DNA of 42,814 nucleotides, taken from NCBI GenBank assembly GCA_022925895.1, contig JAKSYS010000543.1, positions 1 through 42,814 of the forward strand. Direction: 5' to 3'. The notes below the pieces were generated by a model, which saw nothing but the letters and a program-made list of their open reading frames with translations, was not told the DNA's origin and did not search any database. Source of the stretch: Fragilaria crotonensis (Eukaryota > Bacillariophyta > Fragilariophyceae > Fragilariales > Fragilariaceae). A program made the translations under genes and the position numbers. Shown here one piece after another: positions 1-10,407 of the stretch; within the stretch, counting starts at the first letter, position 1, and each line of letters begins with the position of its first letter.

Positions 1-8
1 ACAGGCGC

Positions 9-2807
9 ATGGCCTTCTTCGAGTTGATGGCACTTGCTCGTTTGCGCAATCGACAGCGATTCATTTGGTGGTCTGTGATCAACACCGCCATCTTCTACCA
101 AGCGGACGCCCAATCGTTGGTGAGCAATGTTACAAAGCTCTTCGGTCTCACCTGCACCTTTGGTACCTTGATGGACAAGACACTTCCAATGACTGAAGAA
201 GCCTCGTTCCGCCTGCGTGTTCTGGAGGCCTTAAACGATGAGGTTGTTGAGGTTTGTTTTGCCCCTGCTGAGCTCGACAATCGAACTCCTGTTCCGCAAC
301 GATTCAAATTCGTGATTATGGTGTTTGACAACACTCAGAAGAATTATCCTCTTAAATGGCAGCGTGGGGGACACACCTCGTACTTCCTCAAACTCACATC
401 TCGGATGTTCTGGAAACTGAACCAAGGTTTTTGGAAGACACAGGTTGTACCACAGCAGCATGTACCCCTGTCATATGTTGAGCAAGTAATCCCGTCGGCT
501 TTTGGGATGCCACCGTGGGAAGTGTTTGACATTTCGACTTACTTGACGGATCTCTTGGTCAGTCCCCACCAGCTGGAGCTTCCCCCAAACTTGTTGTCGC
601 CACCCGCCACCATCGACTTTACTGGTAAACGTGTTTGTGCCCACGAACGGCTCGTGTTCTATGCTGCTTCTTGTCGTTCTCTGTACCGTCACCTCAGTTT
701 GGCAAACGCAAACGCCTACGAATTCAGGCCATCTGTCATGTCCTCTTCACCAACGGTGGCTTCGGTTTCTGAACGTTTGTCAACGTGTCGTGGAGTGGGT
801 GGCCTCCTACGAACATCACCCTCCTTCCAGCAACGTATGGTTTCTGTTTATCGACCATCTACGCCGAAGCTAGCGCTGCTTGTATTACCAGTGCTCAAGT
901 TTGACGAGACCACACGCCTTGGGATGGCTAACGTTGTTGTGCAGTTGCTGAAGGATGCCTGTTTGTTGGTAGCGTCGGGGAACCCCGATCCCGCCATGCC
1001 CGATTGGGTGGTGCCTGCTGACATTGACAAGCGATATCTACTTGTTGCCGGTGATGGATTATCGCACGAGCGATGGCGGTCCTACAAGAAAGAACTCCTT
1101 GATCTACAGGAGAAGGGTATGAAATATGCTCAGCACTACCTTGTTTGTTCTGAAGTCATCAAGGCACTGGAGCGTTGTATTTTAGTTCCAGGGGATTTGC
1201 ATGCTTCCCTGTTCCACACCCTGGGACCGATCTACACTGTATTTTATGGTGCCTTCATTCAACCATTCCAGGTTGCGCTTGGTTGGAAGCACATTGACTG
1301 GCAGAAGGTAGAGCGCACGTACCAACAATCCTCAATCTTGGCACTGTCAATACTGGTTCGGGTCGAAGTTCGACTGATGGAGAGCTTTGTTCACAGTTTG
1401 AATGAAACTGAAGTTACCGGATATGTCACTCAACGTGACGATGGCGCTTCCCTGATAGCCTTTCTGGTCACTGGGTTTGAAAAATGGATAGTGTCAAAGT
1501 TGGAGAACACCACCGACAAATGGTTTCGCCTGGTCTTAAACTTCTTTGTGCAAAGTCGCGATTATCGCACTGTCCGTGAATCTATTCGGAATGGGGATAC
1601 CGTTATGTTGGAGGTTCTACACCAACGGTTCATATATATTTGGTGTGCTGTGAAGAAGCCTAAATGCTTTGAGAATGGGCTGACAACAACCGAAGAGTTG
1701 TATGCTAATGTGCCATTCTGGGTGCTGCAGATCATTCGTGACAATCGCACAGCTCGACTGTACGATGGTAAGGATCTATACAGTGGTCGTCCCACAGCTC
1801 ACCGTGCAATGGACGAATGCATGGAGATTGTGCAACATAAATATAAGTGCATGAACTTTCCTGGCAACGAAGATTCCTTCTATCGACACTCCTTCAACAT
1901 GTCGTTTGCACACAAGGCCGGGACGTTTGGGTACCACCAGTACTCATACCGGTACGATGTCGAGAGTATGGACGACTACAATAGTGGCGAATCGAAAGGG
2001 GATTGTGACAAGGCAGACCAAGGGCGGAAGAAGAAAGCAACTGTTGTCCCCAAGCGAACCCAGGAGAAGAAGCTCATTGATGAGATTCTCACGCTATCGG
2101 AAGTTATGATAGAAGACGGCGGGGCACGTGAATTGGATCCAAATCGCATCTGGAAGGTGCTTTCGCAAACGACCACTGTGTTGGACAAACGAGGGTCAAC
2201 ACCAGACAGAATGGAGAATGACGATGAGAATGAAGAAGGACTTGCCAATTCTGGAATTGCATCAGACCTTGAGGAATTGAGAACACGCGTACGAGCAACC
2301 AGACCTGACAACCAAGGTAGGGTTGAGGTGTCAGAGAGTCTGGACCACGTCGATAACGTGGCATTATCAACAGGGATGATTGACGATGAGGCCGATGTGG
2401 TGGATGTGGAGGTGGATGAACAAGGACTGGCGGACAACAGTGGACCTGGCAGCGATGAAACAGAAACTGTTGAGACAGGCGTAGAGCAGGACACCTCGAC
2501 AGAGGAAGAGGTGATGGTTGGAAAGAACGCTCGGAAAGTGAAGAAGGTAGCTCTCAGTCCACTGGCGACTGTGGATCTACATGAAGTGGGCAGAGCAAAG
2601 ATGATATCGATGGATTTACCAGCTCGACGGTATCGTCGAAAGATGCGAGAGGAACGGGAAAGAAAAGCATTGCACCAAAACCTATATGAATTCATGAATG
2701 GACTTACAAGTGAGACAGGTACATTGATGAACGAGTTGGAAGATGGGTCAAAGAGTAGAGAGTTGCGAGGTCGGTTCGACATTGCCAAACAGTTACGCAA
2801 CACCTAG
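9..2807 (+). CDS. DUF6589-like putative transposase (5' end cut by window edge)
   Basis: An uninterrupted frame of 932 codons that is still open at base 1, so the true start probably lies outside the window. Seen in the sequence: an FDN motif at residues 106-108 followed by a Gly/His stretch (RGGHTSYFLKLT), a VAGDGLSHERW block at 346-356 and VPGDLHASLF at 393-402. The tail after about residue 650 is long, low-complexity and Asp/Glu/Lys-rich. The order of an early DN, a GDxL block and a PGD-H block resembles the DUF6589 family, which is common in fungi and suspected to be a DDE-type transposase; D107 and D349 or D396 would be candidate catalytic acids. It faces a RecQ-like helicase gene tail to tail with only 60 bp between the stops, suggesting both belong to one transposon. 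Family assignment is from memory of motifs, not from a search; another retro/transposon protein is possible. Confidence 0.6.
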   Translation: MAFFELMALARLRNRQRFIWWSVINTAIFYQADAQSLVSNVTKLFGLTCTFGTLMDKTLPMTEEASFRLRVLEALNDEVVEVCFAPAELDNRTPVPQRFKFVIMVFDNTQKNYPLKWQRGGHTSYFLKLTSRMFWKLNQGFWKTQVVPQQHVPLSYVEQVIPSAFGMPPWEVFDISTYLTDLLVSPHQLELPPNLLSPPATIDFTGKRVCAHERLVFYAASCRSLYRHLSLANANAYEFRPSVMSSSPTVASVSERLSTCRGVGGLLRTSPSFQQRMVSVYRPSTPKLALLVLPVLKFDETTRLGMANVVVQLLKDACLLVASGNPDPAMPDWVVPADIDKRYLLVAGDGLSHERWRSYKKELLDLQEKGMKYAQHYLVCSEVIKALERCILVPGDLHASLFHTLGPIYTVFYGAFIQPFQVALGWKHIDWQKVERTYQQSSILALSILVRVEVRLMESFVHSLNETEVTGYVTQRDDGASLIAFLVTGFEKWIVSKLENTTDKWFRLVLNFFVQSRDYRTVRESIRNGDTVMLEVLHQRFIYIWCAVKKPKCFENGLTTTEELYANVPFWVLQIIRDNRTARLYDGKDLYSGRPTAHRAMDECMEIVQHKYKCMNFPGNEDSFYRHSFNMSFAHKAGTFGYHQYSYRYDVESMDDYNSGESKGDCDKADQGRKKKATVVPKRTQEKKLIDEILTLSEVMIEDGGARELDPNRIWKVLSQTTTVLDKRGSTPDRMENDDENEEGLANSGIASDLEELRTRVRATRPDNQGRVEVSESLDHVDNVALSTGMIDDEADVVDVEVDEQGLADNSGPGSDETETVETGVEQDTSTEEEVMVGKNARKVKKVALSPLATVDLHEVGRAKMISMDLPARRYRRKMREERERKALHQNLYEFMNGLTSETGTLMNELEDGSKSRELRGRFDIAKQLRNT

Positions 2808-2867
2808 TAACAATATCTAGAAGAGTTTATCAAAAACACGTGTTCAAGGTACATCGTCGATTGGTGG

Positions 2868-4842
2868 TTACAAGGGTTGTGTTGTTGGAAGGCGATCCCA
2901 CATGGAGTCGTCAGTGAACAATGGTGAACAATCAGGGGGAGGGGAAAGAGGAATCCAAGCCACAAGTTTGGAAATTTGCTTGGTTGCATTGGCTTGATCC
3001 TCAGAAGTGTCGTCGGGAATGCATTGAACAATATGACAAATCCGAATCATTCGGACAGCCAAGAGGAGCATGAGAAGTCGTTTCACAACAGCCTTAGTTG
3101 GTTTTGCAGTAGCGTTGGAAGCAAACATAATCTTTTGGCAATCTGGATAATTGCATATCGCAGTAATCAATGTTTCGTTGCCATCTAAAGTAGGTTCAAG
3201 AAGCCGGTTCTCTCCAAAGAACAGATCAAGAAGTACAGCCTCCACTCCTGATCGAACCATGGGTTTGAAAGAGGCATGAACGGCCCCACCATCTAGACAG
3301 TACTGACAATGTGTTTGGCATGGGGTGAGCGTTAACGAAGATGGGTCTGTGAATGGGTTGGAGAGGCGACGCTCAAGAATACAATGCTGACAATCACGAG
3401 GGAGAACAAAGAACTCCAGCACTTCCAAGAACTCGTCAAGCTGTTGATTGGTGTATTCAATGAGCGTAATACGAAGTGATGCGAAGTCATGGATGTCAAT
3501 ACCCGCACCGCTCTGACCTTTGTATGCCCGAGTTACCAAATAGAGATAATCGTCTAAGTCAAAGCAAACCCAGTAGAAGTCTTCGGATCCGTCGGCACCT
3601 GGACGCCGCCCAGCACGACCTTTCTCTTGGAGAATGCAAAGAATGTTAGTTGGCATGTCGGACGAGAAGACCAAGTGAATGGAATCAGAGTCCCAACCAG
3701 CTGCGCCAAGAGAACGAGTGACGCTACAACCAACAGGCTTGAAGTTATGTAGAGAACTAGCAGGAAGGCTAGTAGGATTCAGAAATAACTCGGTTCTATG
3801 GAACTTCTGTTCCTTAGAGTAGGGACCGACAATGGTGATAATGTCACCGGAGAGATTGTGGGCGTCGAGATATGCAGTGATACCATCGCGAGCTCGCTCT
3901 ACATTGACACAGCGATTGCTGTAGTAGATGAACTTTTGTTGGTTGATTGTCAGAGCATCGATCATGGGCTTGAAGAGACGAATCGGCTGTGCATGAGGTT
4001 GGAAGTGAATGGTCTGCCGACGACACTGCATACCAAGAGCATCAGGCCAGAAGATATCCGCCGCATCGAAACGCAAGCCTGTAATGGACTCGAATTGGTG
4101 GAGAAGAGACTTGGTTGCACTTGCAGTCATGACTAGAACAGGACAGATGGTTTCGTTGCCATAAGCCTGATTGCTAGGTTGTCCAAGAAGCAACTTCGAG
4201 AACAAGACAGACTTCAAGGCGAGGAACTCCTTTCGGAAGTAGAGACCGAACTCGCAGAACAGATGCGCCTCGTCGACGCAAACTAGGCGAAGGAGATTCA
4301 AACTCAAGAGCCTATCAATAAAAACAATTGATGCTGGTCTATCGGTCAACATCTGAGGAGAGCAGAATATAACAACGCTAACGCTAGACGCATTATGTAT
4401 TATTCTGTCTTCGATGTCGGCGATGTTGTCGGCATGCTTGTACTGGTCATAATGGACAACAACAGTACCAGAGGAAACCTTGCGACTCTTGAGCTTGTAG
4501 GCTTGATCGGAATTGAGAGCCAGCAGCGGAGCGATAGACAAGGTGATGCCTGGCTCGCCCGATGCAAAGGCGTCACGAACAGCACTCTTACCGCCACCAG
4601 TGGGTTGGCAGAGAAACACAGGACGACACTTGACGTTGGAAGAGAGTTGCTGGAAGAGGTGAGTCAACACCTCTTTTTGGAAAGGAAATGGCTTGTAGCC
4701 AAAGAGCTCGTCGAACGCGGTATCGGCAAGCTGACCTGCAAGTTCGGAGATACGAGCGCTGCGAAAGAAGGAAGAGAGAAGGCAACGGTGAGTCGAAGCG
4801 TCGAAAACGATAAGGGAGAAGGCGAGAAACGACGTACCTCAT
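2868..4842 (-). CDS. RecQ-like SF2 DNA helicase, two exons with a 5-nt first coding exon
   Basis: The conceptual protein has 631 residues. The start is ATGAG at 4842-4838, followed by a 79-nt intron (donor GTACGT at 4837, acceptor CAG ending at 4759). Exon 2 begins at 4758 and restores the RecQ motif 0 region FGYKPFPFQKEVL, which is why I chose this start over any internal codon. Helicase motifs seen: Walker A QPTGGGKS (K59), DEAH (164-167), TASAT (213-217), a weakened motif V around GAAGWDSD, and QEKGRAGR (379-386). A CxxC...CxxxCxxC cluster follows, placed like the RecQ zinc-binding subdomain. Expected activity is ATP-driven 3'-5' DNA unwinding. The gene is convergent with the putative transposase at 9-2807 and is intact, so it is probably an active part of a mobile element rather than a host RecQ. 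A duplicated 5' region lies just upstream (4961-5070). Confidence 0.85.
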
Positions 4843-4880
4843 GAAGCGTAATTAGTGATGGGCGAAAAACACGGTATCTT
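4771..4880. repeat. 5' region repeat, copy 1 (helicase intron and start)
   Basis: This stretch, which covers the helicase intron and start codon, is repeated imperfectly at 4961-5070 in the same orientation. Shared blocks include GGTGAGTCGAAGCGTCGAAA and a GAACGACGTACCT-like block that carries the splice donor. Confidence 0.75.
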
Positions 4881-4960
4881 TTGGTGTTCACTAAATTGGC
4901 GATTGTGTGCTACCCTACAACAAGATATTCTATCCCGCAAGCCAGGCGGTATCAAGTGGG

Positions 4961-5070
4961 GAAAGAGAAGGTGATGGTGAGTCGAAGCGTCGAAAACGAA
5001 CGAGTAGAAGTCGAGAACGACGTACCTGACGATCAGGGATGAGCGATGACTACGGTATTTGCGTGAGTTG
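4961..5070. repeat. 5' region repeat, copy 2
   Basis: Imperfect direct copy of 4771-4880, about 190 bp further upstream of the helicase. It keeps the GTACGT donor-like hexamer on the minus strand but has no ATG beside it. It could be a 5' UTR intron or a subterminal repeat of the transposon. The remaining bases of 4843-5091 hold nothing else I recognise. Confidence 0.7.
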
Positions 5071-5091
5071 AGACATTCGGCGATTTGAGGC

Positions 5092-5096
5092 TTAGC
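5092..5096. repeat. Target-site duplication TTAGC (left)
   Basis: The pentamer TTAGC directly precedes the left LTR and is repeated directly after the right LTR at 11175-11179. This is the 5-bp duplication expected from a copia integrase. Confidence 0.93.
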
Positions 5097-5439
5097 TGTT
5101 GTTAATCCGATTCGACCACAATACTATGAGGCCCTGAACCTTGTATTTGTCTTGTAGTGATTCTAACGGAGATACTAATGACAAGTAATGAAGTCAATCA
5201 AACTCACTCTTTACTCACTGGATTGTTTCGAAAGAATGATCTTTCGAAACACTTTATTATTCTTGCTATTCTTGCTGACCACACGTTCGTTAGGATCATT
5301 CCTGACCCTACCTTTTACGACGTCAGCCCACGAGACAGATGATGTCTCTCCGGTATCTATAGTTCCTCGTGTATGGTTACTGGCACTGTCACTCATGTAC
5401 TCGTTCATACCTAGGTCCGGTCGTTCTTTATTTCCAACA
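5097..5439 (-). repeat. 3' LTR of the copia element
   Basis: 343 bp, TGTTG...CAACA on the plus strand. It contains an 11-bp perfect inverted repeat (stem GTTTCGAAAGA, 4-nt loop) starting at 5225. The pol frame runs into this LTR and stops at 5211. The polypurine tract just upstream in element orientation (around 5440-5453) is weak: GAGGAGCG. Confidence 0.95.
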
Positions 5440-8400
5440 CGCTCCTCGGTCGGCATAGGTTGGGTGATGGCGAGAGTGTTCATGTGTTTGTAGCCCATGA
5501 TAACGTCCCGGAATTTCTTGAACAAAGCGCCTTGTAAAGGTTTAGTAAAAAAATCACCAACCATCTGTAGCGTTGGACAATGGCGGATAGTCATACCCTC
5601 GGTCTTGATCCGATCTTTCATCCAGAAGTATCGGATGTCAATGTGCCTGGACTTGGGACCGGCAGACATGCGTCCATTCGTCTCCAGCTTAATGGCACTT
5701 TCGTTATCCTGTTCGAGGATGTTCTCCTCAACCTTATAGCCCTGCGCCTCAAGGAAATTCTTCACCCAGATCGTATTCGGCAGGTAGTCACTCGCTCCTA
5801 CAAATTCAGCCTCGGTTGAGCTCTTTGTGTTGAGTTTCTGTTTCGTGGACTTACACAATATCCCACCCCGTCCGAGTGACAAAGTTCCCCAGTGTGGCTT
5901 CGCATATCTGGATGCACAGCATAGGAAGCATCTACCCATGTGCGGAGTCGATTCAAATCATCGGCGCCGATGGTGTACTCGATGTCCATGGATCCGCTGA
6001 TGTATTCCAGAACGCGTTTAAGTTTCAATTGGTCTTGCACCGTGCTTTTGGAAACTCGGGTACAGAGGAATGCGATGGCCAACAACAGATCAACTCTTGC
6101 ACGTAGGATACGTACAGAAGCTTAGCGGACACACTGTGAAATGCCTCGCTTTCTTTCTTGCCCAGTCGCTTCGACTTCTCGTCTACTTCAAACAGGTTGC
6201 CATTCGCTGGCGTGGAAGCGGGTCTGGAAATAACTAGGCCTGACTCTGCAATAGCCTCGCTCAGGTAATCCTTCATCGTAATGATCGCGGTCTTCTCGTC
6301 GGTATATCGGATCTTCATTCCCAAGAAAACGTGTTCGCGACCTCTGGTGACCGTCATTTTATCAAACCGCCCCTCGATCTTGTGGATAATGTCGGTGACG
6401 ACATCGGGATCAACATGTGAGATTTTCATGTCGTCGACGTACCAGGCCACGGTGCACTGTTTTCCGTCAATCAAGCAGTTTGCGACGCATGGGTCATATG
6501 GATTCAGTTCGAAACCCATGTCTTTCAGGTTTTCAACAAATAACTTATACCATAATAGGGCCGATTTCACGCACCCGTAAAGTGCTTTGATAAGTCGGAC
6601 GTACAGTACTTCAACCCCGTTTTCCATTGTCACGAATTTCTCATGTTCGGGGTTCAATTGGCAGAGGATTCTGACCGACGCTCCTACGAACTTCATAATC
6701 ACAAAATCATCCATGAGGGCCTTCAGGTACGCACCGACCACGTCTGCGGTGGCCACGTCTCGAGCCTCGAAAGCTTCGATGATGATAGTCAGCATCAACG
6801 CATCGGTTGAAACGGTAGGGGAGGCGGTTTCGGACTTGTCGTAAAGGTTGCGTTGTGACCGTCCATCGGCGCATGTGCGACTTTTGAGCACTCCGTTTCG
6901 CTTCTCTTTGAATGTGTTTAGTGCCCGGATTGCTGCTTTCATCTGTTCCCTCGTGAGTTTTGAAGGGTCAAGCACTTCGTAGGCATCTAGGTCCTCCAGT
7001 TGCGAGAGTTCGGTCATGAGTGCAGCCTCGGCTGCCTTTCCGTGTTTGCGTAGACCAGCGCGTTCCGACATTTGTGTGCACGTAGTGGCCATGTGCATGA
7101 GCACGAAGTTGAATGCGAAACGTTGTCTGTCGTCCATGTTGATCAGTGATGCCTTCGTTAGCGCTTTCTGTAGCAGTTGTGTAGGAGGGTAGTAGGATTG
7201 TCCACCATGTGGGGCATCAATCGCGTCTTTGAAGGTGCCGCGGGTCACGGTCCTTGGTCGTAAGTAGTACGGTGGCACGCGTTCATCCGCGTGGTCCGCT
7301 CCTGTGTCGTGATCCGCTCCTTCATCTTGACCGTCTTCAGCGGGTTCGGGTGCGTTTGCGTTTGCGAGGTGTTCGGCCTCGTCTTCTGCAAATAGTTCGG
7401 CTTCGGCCGTTGGGTTCTCGTCAAGACTCCCAGCAGGGTGTTCTGAGTCGTCATCGAAAGGGTCGATGTCATCCTCATCATCAAAAGGGACAACGTCATC
7501 CTCATCGTCCTCGTTATCGGTACTGTCGGCGGCATCATTCGCTCCTTGGTCCGGGACAGCGGGGCCATCAAACAGGGGGGCGTCGACAGGGGCATAGAGA
7601 TCGTCAAGCTCGTGGAGGTCGATCGGGTCGTAATCGAGCGCGTCGAACGGGTCGTCAGCAGGGACGACGGTGGGGAGGGCGTAATCGACGTCATATTCTG
7701 TGTCATCGATGGGGTGATCGACGCCATTCGATGACGAAGCCACGCTCCTGGATCAGGGACGGCCTTCGTGGAGGGCCAGGGCCTCGACACGTGCGATGGC
7801 GGTGTCAGGCGTGGGCAGGACGGTCCATTGGTGGCGGGAGATGAGCGCCGGAGGCGAGAGAGGAAGTAGTAATCTCCTTGCGCATTTCCGGTGGGGCTGA
7901 GGGCGATAGCACCCAAAGAGCGACTGCGGGAGTGTTGGATGGAGCGTTTTCTTCAAAGACTTGCACATACGTCCCAAATTCCAAACGCATTGCGTGATAA
8001 TCGGGGCTAGCAGACCCGGTGACGATGGTCGCGGGACTCATCGTGGACGAGATGCCGTTGGCACGAGGGAATTGGTTGAGACAGCGGACGGAGTCGGAGA
8101 CCATGTGGGTGATCATGATACGGGGAAGTCGCTTGAAAGGGAGGCCATGTACGCTAGAACGGAGACGCTCCTTAATCGTTCGGATAGAACGTTCGATTTC
8201 ACCGACGTGACTGTCGGTGGTCACGATATTCATTTCTGTGGGACGTAGTTCCTCCCGGATACATTCGAATTCGCTATCTGCATGGACGTCACAGACGGTC
8301 AGGCCCCGGGACTGGTAGAGACTGATGACGGTCGAGACTTCTTGGAGGATCGTCTTGTGGGTACGGTCGGCGACCTGGCTGACGGTCCGGAAACCGATAC

Positions 8401-9085
8401 CACGCGAGATCGTGTGTAGGAAAGCTATTCCTTGCACAAAAAAGAAGTCGACGCAGAGCGTGACGTTGCAGTGATGTTCTGCGATTGGTGGAGGAAGTGG
8501 TACGGCCTCGAAGGTGGGCGCCCTCGGTGCCGCTGCTCCTCGGGTTGTCTTACCCTTGAGGGTGGCTACGTCGGGGCCATAGATGAGCAAAGCGCGATGT
8601 GCGTCATCAGGAGTCACGGGGCAGTTTCGGATCTGTTGCTTGATCAGAATAGAACGGAATTCGGCTTCGTCAGGGCGCCCGATCTTTCGGTATAGGTCGC
8701 GAGCGACGTCGGCAGCAGAGATCTGTCGACGTGAGAACAGCTTCTTCTGGTTTGCTACAGTCGATACCATGGTGTAGGCTGCAACATTATCGCTAATAGT
8801 GGGGCTGTTACGGACTGCCGTATCATAAACGTAGAGGCCAGAGCCGTGTTCGACAAATTTCATGATACTGCCGTCGAGGCGATGCACACACAACGCGGGT
8901 TCGGTAGAGGTGTCTAGGGTCACGCGACAAACCTTTCTGACGTCGGCTAGTGACAGGATGTTTGCAATCGATTGTGGATTATACCACACAATACCCAGGT
9001 TGTGGAAATCGCCGACCATATTTGAGTCCTGGTGCCCTCCATTCGTTAGGCGCGCAATGTGTGAGTGCTCTTACGTATGTTGGTA
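5211..9085 (-). pseudogene. Copia Pol (protease end, integrase, reverse transcriptase, RNase H), frame-broken as sequenced
   Basis: Long pieces in successive frames: 9019-7805 (end of protease and integrase, with candidate D in LCVDFFF, D in VCDVHADSEF and E in GEIERSIRTIKER), 7743-6025 (an acidic linker, then reverse transcriptase with catalytic YVDD in AWYVDDMKIS), 6085-5798 and 5939-5211 (RNase H, with WVDASYA, KSSTEAEF and HIDIRYFW). The junctions need small indels near 7900, 7860, 7750, 6105 and 5890. Several fall in homopolymers, for example GGGG at about 5889 and a CC doublet at about 6110. Pol would copy and integrate the element. The last 76 codons lie inside the 3' LTR. Whether the breaks are real or sequence error is open. 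Confidence 0.85.
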
Positions 9086-10407
9086 AGCATGGAGGCATTG
9101 TTGAACACGGAGATGGTCGATTGGGAATCAAGTAGAATCCACTCTGGGTTGATTCGGAAGCATCGGCCTGCGCCATCATGTACGCATACTGCGTCAGGGT
9201 AGTGCCGCCGACGGATGTGGTTGCAGTCCCCTCGGGGCAGTTCGACGCATAGTGTCCAACGCTGTGACATTGATAGCATTCGATGCCATCGTGTGAGGCC
9301 GTTGTTGCCTGCCACCGATCCTTGTTGAGCGAAAGTCATTCCGCTCCCCGTGTCGGACCTGGTAGTGCCCGTCGCATTGGGGGCAGCCTGTTGTTGTCTG
9401 GGTCTCGTCGTGTTCTCCGGCGTGCGATAATTGACGAGCAGATTATATGCTGCAGTCACGTTGGATGGATACTCATCACGCCCCATCGCGTATTGATTGG
9501 AGAGGTGAGCTACGAGGGTTCCGTATCTGGAAGGATCGGATCCAGTGATCAATGCGATCGCCAACGTCTTTTCATAGGCTCTGGAGCGTCGATCGTCATT
9601 GGTGACTGCTGTCCCGTCTTCATTCACAGCAGGGATTAGTTTGTAGTTCACGGCGATGGTGCCGCCGTGATGATCAATCGTCACAGCCCATGCGCGGAGG
9701 TCTTCCAAGTATGAGGCTGGCGATTGTCCTACCTGTTGCTTGCAGTTCAGGAAACTGCGTTGGGCGTTCATGATGGAGATGAAACCATTTTTCTTCTCGT
9801 CGAATTGCAAGGTGATGGAACGAATCTGTTGGAGGAGCCAGAAGCAGTTGTTGATCTTCGTCTCGGATTTGAACTCCGTGAGGGACTTGAGTTTGTCCTT
9901 CATGGCTTCGCTACACTGGCCGAGTACAACGGCTTGTATAGTGGCAAGGTTTCCCTTGAATGCGCTCTTCCTCTTGACGAACTCACGTAGCTCCTGGTCC
10001 CAGATGGCCTTTTCCACGATGCTGGCTTCAGGGTCAAGTTCCACGGGCATTTCGAGCTGTGGGTTTTCCATCTCTTCCGAGAAGAGCGGAGTCAGATCCT
10101 CGGCGAACTTCAGGTTCTTCTTAACGTAGGCCTCGAGTGCTTCGCGCGTCTTTGCGAACTGACGTCGATCAGTTTGCTCCTCGAAGCATTCGAACACATT
10201 GGCGTTCATGCCCTCTGTGTCACCTTTGAAACCAGTTCGTGCTGGGCGGTTGTTTCCCCTTCCGCCTTGGGTGCGGTTATTGATGCGGTTTCCTCTTCCT
10301 CGATTGTTTCCTCGACCCGCCTGCCCGTTCCCGTTACTGGGTCCGGTCGCTCTGCTTGCGGCTTCCGTGACCCCGCTGATGGTCGAGTTGGCGACGGAGC
10401 TACTCAT
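9046..10407 (-). CDS. Copia Gag with start of protease, frameshifted near the zinc knuckle
   Basis: The 453-codon frame starts MSSSVANS and has a Gly/Arg/Asn-rich N-terminus, then a helical capsid-like region. A CCHC zinc knuckle (CYQCHSVGHYASNC, fitting CX2CX4HX4C) is present at about 9285-9230 but in the +1 frame, so one small indel lies just before it and another just after. The original frame returns for the aspartic protease signature ILLDSQST at about 9140. It ends at a stop (9046) caused by a further one-base loss in an A/G run near 9085; beyond it the pol frame continues. Gag packages element RNA in virus-like particles. Confidence 0.85.
   Translation of the reverse strand: MSSSVANSTISGVTEAASRATGPSNGNGQAGRGNNRGRGNRINNRTQGGRGNNRPARTGFKGDTEGMNANVFECFEEQTDRRQFAKTREALEAYVKKNLKFAEDLTPLFSEEMENPQLEMPVELDPEASIVEKAIWDQELREFVKRKSAFKGNLATIQAVVLGQCSEAMKDKLKSLTEFKSETKINNCFWLLQQIRSITLQFDEKKNGFISIMNAQRSFLNCKQQVGQSPASYLEDLRAWAVTIDHHGGTIAVNYKLIPAVNEDGTAVTNDDRRSRAYEKTLAIALITGSDPSRYGTLVAHLSNQYAMGRDEYPSNVTAAYNLLVNYRTPENTTRPRQQQAAPNATGTTRSDTGSGMTFAQQGSVAGNNGLTRWHRMLSMSQRWTLCVELPRGDCNHIRRRHYPDAVCVHDGAGRCFRINPEWILLDSQSTISVFNNASMLTNIRKSTHTLRA

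Noticed and set aside
1976-2803. 275-codon minus-strand frame rich in Ser
   Set aside because: Antisense to the acidic tail of the 932-aa gene; composition is the mirror of that tail and it has no domain.
7245-7916. Long frame with Ser/Thr/Pro-rich sequence inside pol
   Set aside because: Only its first 20 or so residues match the integrase C-terminus; the rest is an out-of-frame reading of the acidic linker.
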